34,729 nucleotides of DNA from Polynucleobacter sp. (GTDB taxonomy: Bacteria > Pseudomonadota > Gammaproteobacteria > Burkholderiales > Burkholderiaceae), in contig JAEMSI010000015.1 of the NCBI GenBank assembly GCA_016462905.1, positions 1-34,729 of the forward strand. Direction: 5' to 3'. This document shows positions 34,206-34,729 of this stretch, one piece after another (position 1 is the stretch's first letter; every line of letters begins with the position of its first letter). The notes beneath the pieces are model-generated. The model had not been told where the DNA came from. It searched no databases and saw only the letters and a list, made by a program, of their open reading frames with translations. A program made the translations under genes and the position numbers.

Positions 34206-34729
34206 ATGAACGCGCGCTCAGTGATTGACGTTGCTCCTTTGCAAGAGCGCCTGGGTTATGTATTTAAAAAACCAGAGTTATTAAATCAGGCTCTTACTCA
34301 TCGCAGTCATAGCAAGAAAAACAACGAGCGACTTGAATTCTTGGGCGACTCTGTCTTGAATTGCGTGGTTGCAGAAATGCTATATGAGCGCTATACCGAT
34401 TTGGATGAAGGTGATTTATCTAGGGTGAGAGCGAATTTGGTAAAACAGCAAGCTCTTTACGAAATTGCACAGTCTCTATTGCTTTCTGATTATTTACGTC
34501 TCGGCGAGGGCGAGTTAAAGAGTGGTGGTTTTAGGCGACCTTCCATTTTGGCGGATACCTTAGAGGCGATTGCAGGAGCTATTTTTATTGATGGCGGATT
34601 TGATGCAGCGAAGGCCAGTTTGCGTAAGTTATATTCGAGCATTTTGGCTAATGTGGACCCTAAAACCTTAGGTAAAGATGATAAAACCTTGTTGCAAGAA
34701 TTTTTACAAGGATATCAATTGCCTTTGCC
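34206..34729 (+). CDS. rnc: Ribonuclease III (3' end cut by window edge)
   Basis: Double-strand-specific endonuclease for rRNA and mRNA processing. The 174 complete codons visible hold the whole catalytic domain: signature [13 protein letters not shown] (40-52) with E41, E44 and D48, E68, and D117 and E120 in DTLEA. The last residues ([17 protein letters not shown]) begin the dsRNA-binding domain, which runs off the window. There is no Shine-Dalgarno, but the start is 3 nt after lepB, so translation is probably coupled. Confidence 0.96.
   Translation, partial: MNARSVIDVAPLQERLGYVFKKPELLNQALTHRSHSKKNNERLEFLGDSVLNCVVAEMLYERYTDLDEGDLSRVRANLVKQQALYEIAQSLLLSDYLRLGEGELKSGGFRRPSILADTLEAIAGAIFIDGGFDAAKASLRKLYSSILANVDPKTLGKDDKTLLQEFLQGYQLPL

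Noticed and set aside
1..34729. Mobile elements, CRISPR arrays, toxin-antitoxin or defence genes
   Set aside because: I looked on both strands for transposases, integrases, repeat-spacer patterns, tRNA-associated islands and defence motifs and found none. The gene content is uniformly core.

Overview
The window is a 34.7-kb block of bacterial housekeeping genes, tightly packed, with no tRNA, rRNA, insertion sequence, phage gene or CRISPR array that I can see. By eye the G+C content is in the low to mid 40s. Gene content and order (rpsP-rimM-trmD-rplS; rne next to moaA-mobA-moeA; rne/rluC divergent; maf/yceD-rpmF-plsX-fabHDG-acpP-fabF; degP-lepA-lepB-rnc; a CobD/CbiB-like gene beside rsgA) point to a betaproteobacterium of the Burkholderiales. 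The compactness and moderate G+C best fit a Polynucleobacter-like freshwater genome. That taxonomic guess is inference, not a database result.

Layout. 1-249 (minus): start of a lipoprotein cut by the window edge. 411-2486 (plus): rpsP-rimM-trmD-rplS, closed by a strong terminator. 2567-4263 (plus): a NudL-type Nudix hydrolase and a CobD/CbiB-like membrane protein, converging with and overlapping rsgA. 4208-6473 (minus): rsgA and an M48 membrane protease, divergent from orn. 6489-9049: orn, mog (minus) and pmbA. 9057-11794 (minus): fdxA, a ferredoxin-NADP reductase, thyA and folA. 12028-13017 (plus): a 2-hydroxyacid dehydrogenase. 13036-19043 (minus): rne, moaA, mobA, moeA and a 98-residue membrane protein. 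19044-19518: a structured non-coding rne leader. 19519-22217 (plus): rluC, a HAD phosphatase and sppA. 22224-23614 (minus): an RsmI-like methyltransferase and a Maf protein. 23642-29890 (plus): yceD, rpmF, then the type II fatty-acid synthesis cluster. 29936 to the right edge (plus): a DegP/MucD-type protease, lepA, lepB and the first 174 codons of rnc.

How the genes work together. The left block makes and matures ribosomes (bS16, RimM, TrmD, bL19). RsgA, RluC, RNase E, RNase III and oligoribonuclease extend the RNA and ribosome theme. The minus-strand block holds three molybdenum cofactor steps (MoaA, MobA, MoeA), with Mog a few kilobases away. The plsX-fab block supplies acyl chains for membranes. 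DegP, SppA, LepB, M48 and PmbA handle protein quality control and secretion.

I found no undescribed defence or biosynthetic system. What deserves a second look is mostly non-coding: stem-loops at several operon junctions (acpP/fabF, fabF/degP, and two in tandem ending at the lepA start codon), the 475-nt rne leader, direct repeats upstream of fdxA, and the absence of an rpoE-rseA-rseB module between fabF and degP.
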